A DNA stretch of 40,637 bases from Lachnospiraceae bacterium (GTDB lineage: Bacteria; Bacillota; Clostridia; Lachnospirales; Lachnospiraceae), in contig JAUNGG010000034.1 of NCBI GenBank assembly GCA_030524635.1, positions 1 through 40,637 of the forward strand, written 5' to 3'. Below the pieces are notes generated by a model. The model was not told the DNA's origin and ran no database searches. It saw nothing but the letters and a program-made list of their open reading frames with translations. The position numbers were made by a program, and so were the translations under genes. Positions 1 to 6,945 of the stretch are shown piece after piece. The number at the start of each line of letters is the position of its first letter. Positions within the stretch are counted from its first letter, which is position 1.

Positions 1-32
1 TCTCATAATAGAGGTGGCAGATATACTAAATA

Positions 33-2384
33 TCAATGATACAACACACTAGTTCCGTTTGCCAATGCCGGATAGCCGTTTATCAGATTTTTACTCATAA
101 CATCGCTATATCTGGAAATCGGGCTGTTAGCAGTATCTTGTACAACATTGATTCCCTGAGGATTCAGACTGGCATGTGTTACCAGTTTTCCATCCGCCCG
201 GTCGCTGGTGACGATATCGCCAAAGTTCATATTATTGGTGCTTTTGAAATTATCAAGTGAACCGATATTGCTGGTTCCCCCGCTCTGCTGGAAGCCGGGC
301 ATATTGTTGTCTGCATTGTATTTATCATTAATATTCCGTCCTGTGCTGCCGGAGCCGTAATCATACAGGTTAAGTTCGATGAAGTCTCTGGTATTAGCAG
401 TTTCTACGGTATGAAGCTGGCTCGTATTATCTTTTTCATTTTTCTGAGCTGCCGGAGAACCGAAGGTTACCGTTCCATGCACCTGCCCATTATATTGATG
501 GTAGGATTTCCAGAAGTCGCTGCTTACCGTAACCGTATCACCTAAATTTACATTAACATCCGTTCCTAAATTACCAGTGTGGAAAAGAAGAACAAAACCA
601 TTACCAGATGCCCATACATCTTTTTTGTTGCTTCCATTATCTGTTTCTATTTGCTTTACAACAAAAACTCCATTCTCCTTTTCTATCCGCACTGCATACC
701 ACCATGAGAACTCTGTATGACTCATTCCGCTGTCTCTGACAGCCAAACCATTGTCACCATGCACAATGATGGCACCGGCAATCCAGCTAAAGCTGTTGAC
801 TCCTGTCACATTCACCGTATTCGTCACCGCCATCGGCATTGCCGACCACAGCCATTCATACTGCAGCAGCTTATCCCGGTTGGTTACCAACTCCCGCTGC
901 TCATCTTCCAGGGACTCATACATCACATAAACGTATCGAACCTGCCTCGACAGCTCCGTCAAATACCCGTCATACCCCTCATCATCCCCAGCCTCGTCAA
1001 AGCTTCCCAGGATCGATGCCGCTTCTTCCATCTCCGGAAGCTGATCAATCAGATCAATGATCTCCGCAATCAGCGCATCCTCCGGCTCTGTAACCGTCAC
1101 AGAAAAGCCCTGAGTGGACTGGAATTTCCGGTTTTTAAACTGATAGGTGGCCGTTACCTTTCCATGATAAACGCCTGGCTCCGTATCTGGATCTACTATA
1201 AACTGACAGACGGCAGAGGTCCCGTACTCATCTTCCTCCTCAGCCGTTTCCTCCTCTGCCAGCCGGAAATGATTCAACTTGATCCCATAGGTTTCCACCT
1301 GGCACTTTAAATTCTTTACCAGCGGCCATTCCTTACTGGTATTTGGTATTCCTGCCGAATCGCCTTCCCACTTGATCCATGCATTGGAGCTGCTGGCCGT
1401 CTTGATCTGCGAGCTGCTGGCAGTTCGGATCTGAGAAGAGTTGGCAACTTTAGCCTGAGATGAACTGGCCTTCTTTCCATTGGACGGGCTGGCCTCATCA
1501 TCTGCATTGGCCTCCATCTCCGCCTCCAGGATCATGTCCTCCAGATCTCCCAGATCAAAATCCAGAAGCATCTCGCCTTTTTCCCCGTATGCCACCTGTC
1601 CGTCTCTGCCGATCTCCACCGGCAGCAGATTCATAGCTCCAATGCTGTACCGGAAGGTTTCCCTTACCGTAACCGTCTTATCCTCCAGCATTCCCCGAAG
1701 GGTAAATTCAATGTTCTGATTTTTTATGCCCTGGATCTCATCATCAATAGTATAGTAGAAATTGACGAAATAACTCTCGCCGGGAGCGATCGTCAGATCG
1801 GTCAGCCGGTCGGGACATTCTTCCCGGTCTGCATCCGAATCAGATGCGGTCTCCCACTCCTCATTTTCATCCGAATCCATTTGATCCAGATCCTTATCAT
1901 CTGTACCGGCTGCTTCCGGATTCCATTCACCGGATTCTTCTCTTTCGCCCTCACCCTCGCCGGGTTCAGCCGCTGTGGTTTCTTCCTTCTCCTTCGTTCC
2001 TGCCTGATACAGATCACTCAGATCCTCAAAATACGCACTGTCCTCCAGAATCCCCTTGCCCCGGTATTTCAGCAGGCCTTCTGTAAACTCCTGATCGGTA
2101 TGATTGGTGATATACAGATCCAGACAGATCGTATCTCCCGGATCATACCCGGCATGATCGGACACCACTGTGATCTGAATGTCCTGCCCCGGCTGATTTT
2201 TCAGAGACACTTTTCCATTTCGAATTGCATCCGATGCACTGGCCGCTGCGCTGCCTGTCCCTCCGGACAGGTTGGCATAGGACAGTGATACAAAGGGATG
2301 ATCAAACAGAAAGGTAAGCATCATGACAAGAACCAGATACCCGCTGACCCATCGTCTGATGTTATGTTTCTCCTTTTCTTTCAT
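33..2384 (-). CDS. Large secreted protein of unknown function (783 aa), possibly C-terminally truncated
   Basis: I do not recognise a defined enzyme. The N-terminus has basic residues followed by a hydrophobic stretch (about residues 12-30), as in a Sec signal peptide. A region around residues 140-195 is very rich in Glu/Asp. Around residues 300-335 there is a tandem repeat of about eight residues (ASSSQIKT-like). The C-terminal 200 residues are Gly/Asn/Thr-rich and include TRDFIELNLYDYG and NADNNMPGFQQS, which resemble segments I associate with very large Lachnospiraceae surface proteins. No LPxTG motif or C-terminal anchor is visible. The start is the ATG at 2384, eight bases after AGGAGG; an in-frame GTG at 2393 overlaps that ribosome binding site and is unlikely. 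The first codons overlap the end of the upstream 62-residue ORF, suggesting translational coupling. Surface location is inferred. Confidence 0.72.
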   Translation of the reverse strand: MKEKEKHNIRRWVSGYLVLVMMLTFLFDHPFVSLSYANLSGGTGSAAASASDAIRNGKVSLKNQPGQDIQITVVSDHAGYDPGDTICLDLYITNHTDQEFTEGLLKYRGKGILEDSAYFEDLSDLYQAGTKEKEETTAAEPGEGEGEREESGEWNPEAAGTDDKDLDQMDSDENEEWETASDSDADREECPDRLTDLTIAPGESYFVNFYYTIDDEIQGIKNQNIEFTLRGMLEDKTVTVRETFRYSIGAMNLLPVEIGRDGQVAYGEKGEMLLDFDLGDLEDMILEAEMEANADDEASPSNGKKASSSQAKVANSSQIRTASSSQIKTASSSNAWIKWEGDSAGIPNTSKEWPLVKNLKCQVETYGIKLNHFRLAEEETAEEEDEYGTSAVCQFIVDPDTEPGVYHGKVTATYQFKNRKFQSTQGFSVTVTEPEDALIAEIIDLIDQLPEMEEAASILGSFDEAGDDEGYDGYLTELSRQVRYVYVMYESLEDEQRELVTNRDKLLQYEWLWSAMPMAVTNTVNVTGVNSFSWIAGAIIVHGDNGLAVRDSGMSHTEFSWWYAVRIEKENGVFVVKQIETDNGSNKKDVWASGNGFVLLFHTGNLGTDVNVNLGDTVTVSSDFWKSYHQYNGQVHGTVTFGSPAAQKNEKDNTSQLHTVETANTRDFIELNLYDYGSGSTGRNINDKYNADNNMPGFQQSGGTSNIGSLDNFKSTNNMNFGDIVTSDRADGKLVTHASLNPQGINVVQDTANSPISRYSDVMSKNLINGYPALANGTSVLYH
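1381..1495 (-). repeat. Tandem 24-bp-type repeat encoding Ser-rich octapeptides
   Basis: Within the secreted protein gene, four to five imperfect copies encode units such as ASSSQAKV, ANSSQIRT, ASSSQIKT and ASSSNAWI. The period is 24 bases, so copy-number change by slippage would keep the reading frame. It probably forms a flexible linker between the acidic N-terminal half and the C-terminal domains. Confidence 0.75.
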
Positions 2385-2550
2385 CCTGCACACCTCCTTT
2401 CTCGTCTTCTGTCACATCGATCATTTTGATCAGCTCCAGCATACTTCGGAAGTTTTCTGTTTTCTTTTTCTCCATCCACGTTACGGTTCCCTGCCAGGTG
2501 GAGTTTCGGCGGCTCACAATATGAACCAGAAACGTGCTTTTATCCGCCAT
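2362..2550 (-). CDS. 62-residue protein of unknown function between BTAD regulator and secreted protein
   Basis: This short gene reads MADKSTFLVHIVSRRNSTWQ at its N-terminus, continues with a Trp-containing strand (GTVTWMEKK) and the segment ENFRSMLELIKMID, and ends in a charged tail. The start at 2550 follows a GGGAG-type ribosome binding site; a longer in-frame ORF reaching 2622 would begin inside the upstream hairpin and lacks a binding site. Its stop lies 22 bases inside the next gene, so the two are likely translated together. The composition (alternating hydrophobics, conserved-looking Trp/Arg) suggests a small folded beta/alpha protein. From memory, similar small ORFs accompany BTAD regulators in Lachnospiraceae, but I cannot verify that here. 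Function unknown; an antagonist or partner of the BTAD protein, or a chaperone for the secreted protein, are guesses. Confidence 0.7.
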   Translation of the reverse strand: MADKSTFLVHIVSRRNSTWQGTVTWMEKKKTENFRSMLELIKMIDVTEDEKGGVQDERKGET

Positions 2551-2590
2551 CTCATTTCTCCCTTCTCCCTGCCTGCTTCCGACTTCCAAG

Positions 2591-2672
2591 CCAGTGTGCT
2601 GTTTGGCTGAATGAGACAGCACACTGGTATATTGTCTCGCTCACATTCAGCCGAACATGATGAGACAGCACA
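2591..2672. repeat. Nested inverted and direct repeats between BTAD gene and small ORF
   Basis: A perfect 12-bp inverted repeat (CCAGTGTGCTGT at 2591-2602, complement at 2616-2627) encloses a 13-base loop. Part of that loop, GGCTGAATG (2605-2613), is perfectly complementary to CATTCAGCC at 2644-2652, so a second pairing can form. GAGACAGCACA occurs twice (2613-2623 and 2662-2672) and TGTCTC (2633-2638) can pair with either copy. The result is a set of partly exclusive hairpins just after the BTAD stop codon. No run of T follows, so this is not a canonical terminator; a leader switch, processing site or mobile repeat are possible. Confidence 0.6.
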
Positions 2673-3872
2673 TTAGTTCACCTGCTGCAGCACAAATTCC
2701 ACCTGCAGCTCCTCTGTCTCTTTCTTCAGCTTCCAGATGGCCTGCAGGCGCTGGATCACTACCATTCCCTTTTCTGGTGCTGTGTTAGGAAGCAGGAGCA
2801 GAAGCTGGTTCGGGCTGTAGCAGGCACAAACGTCACTTCTCCGGATCAAACCTGATGTCAGCTTCAGGAACCCTTCCATCTGCTCTTTGGTATATTCCTC
2901 ATCTGAGGGGATCCTTCCCTGTGTATCCTTCAATGTACAGAGGATCAAAGCCGACTCGGCACCATTCCGGTCTCCCAGCCTGCTCATAATCCGGTAGATA
3001 TCTACAAAGCTTGGATAGCTGCAAAGATAAGCCTCCTGCCGTTCTTCTTTCTCAATCAGCTTTCCCTTGATCTCGCTGAGTGCTTTTGATGTATTCTGAA
3101 TATGTCCCAGCTGGCTGTGACAGGATTCCATATTTTGGAATGTCAGACTGATGCCAAGCTCCTCCGAAATCATTTCTGATGCATCCTTATAGATCTTCAT
3201 TGCTTCCTGATACCGGTTCTGGGCCAAAAGGCTGTCGATCTGCATCGACTGCCAGCCATCATATGGATACAGCTTGCTTGCCTGAGCGCACAGCTCAGAA
3301 AGAAGAGAATATTCATGGCGTTCATTTAATGTGCTGCACAGCTCATTCAGGCAGGAAAAATAAATCTGCTGATACCGGGCACTTTCCACAATCGCCCATT
3401 CTTCCCCGGATAAGGCAGGCAGAAATTCTCCTGTGTAAAGGCGGCAGATCTCCAGGTGCAGATTAAATTTTTCCTCTGGATCTGTCCCGTCCCGGATCTT
3501 TTGATAGAGGAACCGGATCTTTTCAATGTCACTGCTCCACTGGTATTCCCGGCTGAAATAGTAGATTCCTTTGTATACCGGGATGTATTCCCCTTTTGGA
3601 AACCCTTCCGTCCCTTCAATCAGCTTCCGAAGGGAAAACACATGAAATCGAAGATTATTTAACTGCTTTTCCCGTCCCTCAATCTCACTAACCACCATTT
3701 CTGCCAGGCGGTCCCGGTGGATTCCCTGCCTCCCAGCCATCAGGAGGATCTGCAGAATCTGCATATTCTTTTGTCTCAGCCGTTTCGTCAGGCTGATCCG
3801 CTTTCCCTCATAGCTGAGAGAAAATCCGCCCAGAAAGCTGGCGTAAAAACCGGTATACGGCCGTTCTGCCAT
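2673..3872 (-). CDS. BTAD (SARP/AfsR-like) transcriptional regulator with degenerate GGDEF-like C-terminus
   Basis: The protein has 399 residues. Residues about 10-100 look like the winged-helix DNA-binding domain of the SARP/OmpR type (LTKRLRQKNMQILQILLMAG, then RLAEM and LNNLRFHVFSLRKLI). Residues about 110-260 are a helical bacterial transcriptional activation domain (LYTGEFLPALSGEEWAIVES, AQASKLYPYDGWQSMQIDSL, YKDASEMISEELGISL). The C-terminal third (SALILCTLKD, IRRSDVCACYSPNQLLLLLP) resembles a diguanylate-cyclase fold without the GGDEF catalytic motif. The start at 3872 follows GGGGGAG. It is the first gene of a minus-strand group with the 62-residue ORF and the secreted protein, and is probably their activator. 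No receiver or sensor domain is seen, so the input signal is unknown. Confidence 0.82.
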   Translation of the reverse strand: MAERPYTGFYASFLGGFSLSYEGKRISLTKRLRQKNMQILQILLMAGRQGIHRDRLAEMVVSEIEGREKQLNNLRFHVFSLRKLIEGTEGFPKGEYIPVYKGIYYFSREYQWSSDIEKIRFLYQKIRDGTDPEEKFNLHLEICRLYTGEFLPALSGEEWAIVESARYQQIYFSCLNELCSTLNERHEYSLLSELCAQASKLYPYDGWQSMQIDSLLAQNRYQEAMKIYKDASEMISEELGISLTFQNMESCHSQLGHIQNTSKALSEIKGKLIEKEERQEAYLCSYPSFVDIYRIMSRLGDRNGAESALILCTLKDTQGRIPSDEEYTKEQMEGFLKLTSGLIRRSDVCACYSPNQLLLLLPNTAPEKGMVVIQRLQAIWKLKKETEELQVEFVLQQVN

Positions 3873-3954
3873 GATAACTCCCCCTAAAATCTTTTTTGTC
3901 AGAAATGTGTATTCTGTGTAACCGTTCAGTAGGTTTTTCCTCCAATTTGACAGG

Positions 3955-3963
3955 ATTATATCA
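3955..3963 (-). promoter_or_regulatory. Extended -10 promoter of the BTAD gene
   Basis: On the minus strand TGATATAAT forms an extended -10 element (TGnTATAAT). The -35 region about 17 bases upstream (GCTTTC) is poor, which fits an activator-dependent or extended -10 promoter. The BTAD start codon lies about 83 bases downstream, and a half copy of the dispersed palindrome (near 3919) falls in the leader. Confidence 0.5.
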
Positions 3964-4066
3964 TATGCTGAATTAGGGAAAGCGTTACATCAGAGGATCA
4001 TTTGCCTGTTTTTTTAATTTTTTTATGCCGTTTTGTTTTCAGGTGCTTCCCAAAAAGAAGCAGCAT

Positions 4067-4089
4067 AACGGTTTCGTACCTTCACCGTT
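4067..4089 (+). repeat. Dispersed palindromic repeat, copy 1
   Basis: AACGGT at 4067-4072 and ACCGTT at 4084-4089 form a 6-bp inverted repeat around the asymmetric loop TTCGTACCTTC. The same arms and loop recur at 8133, 26768, 30366, 31280 and 35114. It sits directly next to the terminator of the DUF1703-type gene. Confidence 0.7.
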
Positions 4090-4095
4090 GCACGC

Positions 4096-4157
4096 AAAAA
4101 AATGCCTGTCAGAATCAGATTCGCATTCTATGCGAACCTGACCCTGACAGGCATTTT
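4096..4157 (-). terminator. Rho-independent terminator of the AAA-ATPase/nuclease gene
   Basis: A 14-bp perfect stem (4099-4112 with 4144-4157) contains a smaller inner hairpin (TTCGCAT/ATGCGAA, about 4120-4135). On the minus strand it is followed by seven T. It lies 21 bases after the stop of the gene ending at 4178. The 305-base gap 3873-4177 therefore holds this terminator, the repeat at 4067 and the BTAD promoter. Confidence 0.82.
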
Positions 4158-4177
4158 ACATCAACTATGTGCAATGT

Positions 4178-5761
4178 TTACAGACAATAGGTTTCTATGA
4201 TACATTGGTGCTTTTTTGTTTTCTTATTGTAATTAATTCCCACAAGCAGCAGATTTCCCCGATACTCTTCTAATGCCTTTCCGTACTGTTTCTTCTTAAT
4301 TTGGCTGATTGCGCCTTCTGCCGAATGGTTCCACTTTAATTCCACCACCAACGCCGGCTTATTGTTATGCCTGCGTGGAAGAAAAATAATATCTGCATAT
4401 CCCTTTCCAGAAGGCATTTCACGAACCAGCGTATAATCCTTCTGAGCGCTGAAATAAGCAATCGTTATTACACAGCTTAAAGAATTTTCATCATTATAAG
4501 ATAAAATTGAGGTATGATCAGTATGCACCTGATCCATTCTCTCCGCCACCGCTACCTCATCCTGCTGCAGCGTTGCATATAACAGCTCTTCTGAATGAAC
4601 CAAAGCATCTCCTATTCGTTCCCATCCTGCAGAACCATCAACTGCATTCTTAAATTCCTCTGCCACTTCAACATTTGGAATAAATACCTCCTGTTTTTCC
4701 TCATAATATCCAAGATAGCCCAAATGCACCAGGAGAGTTAATACGTCATCCTTACTCTCAAAGCTTGTCATGTCATTCTGAAATTTTCTGGGATTGATCC
4801 GATACCGTCCGCCTCCAAGCATCGTAATGACTGCATCCTTAAGGCCATCAAAATTCATATCAATATAAACCTTTAACGCCTCATAGGTTTCCGTATTTGT
4901 CCAGTAACTGTGAAATTCCTCCTCCGTCATGGCATCAACAATTGATTTAGGATTATAAACATGAGAGATCTGTTTAAACCGATAACCATCATACCAACGC
5001 TTCGCTTCCTCGAAATCCATTCCATAATCGCAGCACAGCTTTCGAACTTCTTCCTCTGTAAATCCTACATACTCAGCCAGACGCTTTGGATCTGTCATGG
5101 AAAATTCATCAAAAATATTCAAGGCCGAATGAGTTCCGTATTTTTTGATTGGAAGAATCCCGGTCATATATGCTAATTTTACATAAGCCCGATCTTTTAA
5201 TAAATCCCGCAGAAAATCCAGATAATTTTTCTGCGTCTGCTTATCATCCTTCCTTTCCCGAAAAATGCAGTCCCACTCATCAATAATAAAAATAAAACCC
5301 TTATTTTCTCGTCTATCTTTTGCAAAAACCGTCGCAAGCGCCATTGGAAGATTCGAAACATCATCATTCAGCCATTCTGAATACTGCTCCTTTACCTCCT
5401 GCAAAAGCTGCTCTTCAATATAATGAACCAGATTTGCAGGCTCTGCAGCCGCACGAAGAAATTGCTGAACATTCAGGAAAAAAACATCGTACTGATTGAG
5501 ATGCGTTTTAAAGGAAGCTGCTTTCATTGCTTTTCGCCCTTCAAATAATGCTCTGGAATCGCATTCCCGGCAGTAATATGCACATAACATGTTAGCAGCC
5601 ATAGATTTTCCAAATCGTCTGGGCCGACTCACACAAATAAACCGCTTTTCCTGCCCCAGCCGGCGGTTGGTGAATGCAATCATTCCGGATTTGTCCACAT
5701 AAATCTCACTGGCAACTGAAATTTTAAATGCCTCATTTCCTGGATTTAAATAAATTCCCAT
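4178..5761 (-). CDS. AAA-ATPase-like / PD-(D/E)XK nuclease-like protein (DUF1703 family)
   Basis: The 527-residue protein matches the AAA-ATPase-like plus DUF1703 architecture common in gut Clostridia and Bacteroides. Residues 1-60 hold YVDKSGMI and a Walker-A-like PRRFGKS (47-53). FIFIIDEWD (156-164) is Walker-B-like. GILPIKKYGTHSALNIFDEF and FTEEEV follow. The C-terminus has a restriction-endonuclease-like core: D457 (YADIIF) and E474-L-K476 (VVELKW), then the QYGKAL helix. The start at 5761 follows AGAGGAG by eight bases; a longer ORF to 5848 lacks a binding site. The family is usually multicopy and its biological role is unclear; nuclease or defence functions are proposed from fold only. 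It is transcribed alone and ends in a strong terminator. Confidence 0.88.
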   Translation of the reverse strand: MGIYLNPGNEAFKISVASEIYVDKSGMIAFTNRRLGQEKRFICVSRPRRFGKSMAANMLCAYYCRECDSRALFEGRKAMKAASFKTHLNQYDVFFLNVQQFLRAAAEPANLVHYIEEQLLQEVKEQYSEWLNDDVSNLPMALATVFAKDRRENKGFIFIIDEWDCIFRERKDDKQTQKNYLDFLRDLLKDRAYVKLAYMTGILPIKKYGTHSALNIFDEFSMTDPKRLAEYVGFTEEEVRKLCCDYGMDFEEAKRWYDGYRFKQISHVYNPKSIVDAMTEEEFHSYWTNTETYEALKVYIDMNFDGLKDAVITMLGGGRYRINPRKFQNDMTSFESKDDVLTLLVHLGYLGYYEEKQEVFIPNVEVAEEFKNAVDGSAGWERIGDALVHSEELLYATLQQDEVAVAERMDQVHTDHTSILSYNDENSLSCVITIAYFSAQKDYTLVREMPSGKGYADIIFLPRRHNNKPALVVELKWNHSAEGAISQIKKKQYGKALEEYRGNLLLVGINYNKKTKKHQCIIETYCL

Positions 5762-5897
5762 ATTATACGCTCCTCTCAGCATCTTTGATTCAGATGATAA
5801 GCCCCATCCCACATTTCTCCTTCTCTTTTCCCGATCCAAATGGTACAATAAAAGCAGTTCACTTAATCATAAATATCCAAACCATCCAGGAGGCTCT

Positions 5898-6341
5898 ATG
5901 AATCATGAAAACAACACCCAATCCCAGGTAACTCTTTCTGCCGAAGAATTCCGACAGATCATGGAAAAGCTGGAAAAATCCAATGCAGGACAGGAAAAAT
6001 ATGCCAAAAAACAGTACCGTATGAGTCAGATCACTGCCTTAGCCAGCATTCTGGTGCTGTGCACCGTCCTCTACACCTCGTCATCCCTGATTCCAAAGGT
6101 CAATCAGCTTCTGGATGATATCCAGGTCTCCGTGACCAATATCCAGGATATCTCCCAGGATCTGGCAGATGCGGACCTGCCGAAGATGATTCAGGATGTG
6201 GACAATTTGGTTTCCACCAGCGAATCCAGCATCCAGACAGCGGTGAATAAGCTGAATTCCATTGATTTTGACGCCTTAAACAGCGCCATCACCGATTTAT
6301 CTAATATCGTCCGGCCTCTTGGGCGGCTGTTTGGAAACTAG
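5898..6341 (+). CDS. Small single-pass membrane protein with coiled-coil extracellular part (147 aa)
   Basis: The first 43 residues are polar and charged (LSAEEFRQIMEKLEKSN). Residues about 46-66 (ITALASILVLCTVLYTSSSL) form one membrane helix. The rest is a Val/Ile/Asp/Ser-rich region with heptad-like spacing (VNQLLDDIQVSVTNIQDISQ) typical of a coiled coil. By the positive-inside rule (KKQYR before the helix) the C-terminal coiled coil faces outward. It resembles DUF948-like or chemoreceptor-like scaffolds in style but I cannot assign a family. The start follows AGGAGGCTCT. It is divergent from the gene starting at 5761, and its 3' end overlaps the convergent Nudix gene by 41 bases. Confidence 0.72.
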   Translation: MNHENNTQSQVTLSAEEFRQIMEKLEKSNAGQEKYAKKQYRMSQITALASILVLCTVLYTSSSLIPKVNQLLDDIQVSVTNIQDISQDLADADLPKMIQDVDNLVSTSESSIQTAVNKLNSIDFDALNSAITDLSNIVRPLGRLFGN

Positions 6342-6945
6342 TGTACTGCTTAAGCTTCTCATTTAATTTCCGGTAGACCCGGTCACGAAGCCATGGTTCT
6401 GCGGAGGCTGCCAGAGCATCCTCCAGTTCAAACCAGGCTACGGCACTGTTTTCATCCTCCTTTACAAAAAGCGGCTGGGAATCGTCCGCTTCCAGAAGGT
6501 AAGTCACATTCAAATGCAGATGAGAGGGAACGTATTTCCCTCTCTTTTCATGTCCATCTACTGTAAGAACCTCTACCGAATAAATCTCATCAGAGACCGG
6601 GCGCAGCAATCTCACGCCGCTTTCCTCCTGCACCTCCCTCATAGCCACAGCCAGAAGGTCTGCATCTCCATCTGCATGGCCGCCCAGCCAGGACCAGGAA
6701 TGATAGATATTGTGATATACCATCAGCACCCTGGTCCGGTCCGGGTTCACCACCCAGGCGGAGGCGGTCATATGAGCGGTTTCATCGGTCCTCTCAAAGA
6801 CCCCTTCCCTGGTATCCAGCGCCTGAAGGATCCGGTTCCGGTCTGCTGCTTCCTGCTCATTACAGGGCTGGAATCCTTCCAGCTGTGCCTTCAGCCTCCG
6901 ATACTGCTCAGGCTGGAGATTTCCAGCCGGTATCTTCTCTGCCAT
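6301..6945 (-). CDS. Nudix hydrolase (214 aa)
   Basis: The Nudix box is visible at about residues 89-111: a Gly followed by HADGDADLLAVAM and then REVQEESG (103-110). The catalytic REVQEE half is intact, but the first Glu of the usual G-x5-E pattern is Ala (position 95), a variation I believe occurs in this HADGD-type subgroup. Family members hydrolyse nucleoside diphosphates linked to another group; the substrate here is unknown. Start ATG (6943-6945) and the stop of the upstream gene overlap as TGATG, so the two are translationally coupled. The upstream partner is a nicotinamidase-like/kinase-like fusion, so a nucleotide or NAD-related substrate is plausible but is inference. Confidence 0.87.
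   Translation of the reverse strand: MAEKIPAGNLQPEQYRRLKAQLEGFQPCNEQEAADRNRILQALDTREGVFERTDETAHMTASAWVVNPDRTRVLMVYHNIYHSWSWLGGHADGDADLLAVAMREVQEESGVRLLRPVSDEIYSVEVLTVDGHEKRGKYVPSHLHLNVTYLLEADDSQPLFVKEDENSAVAWFELEDALAASAEPWLRDRVYRKLNEKLKQYTSFQTAAQEAGRY

Noticed and set aside
717-1310. 197-codon plus-strand ORF within the secreted protein gene
   Set aside because: Antisense shadow; His/Arg/Ile-rich composition, no ribosome binding site, and the minus-strand frame has a signal peptide and repeats.
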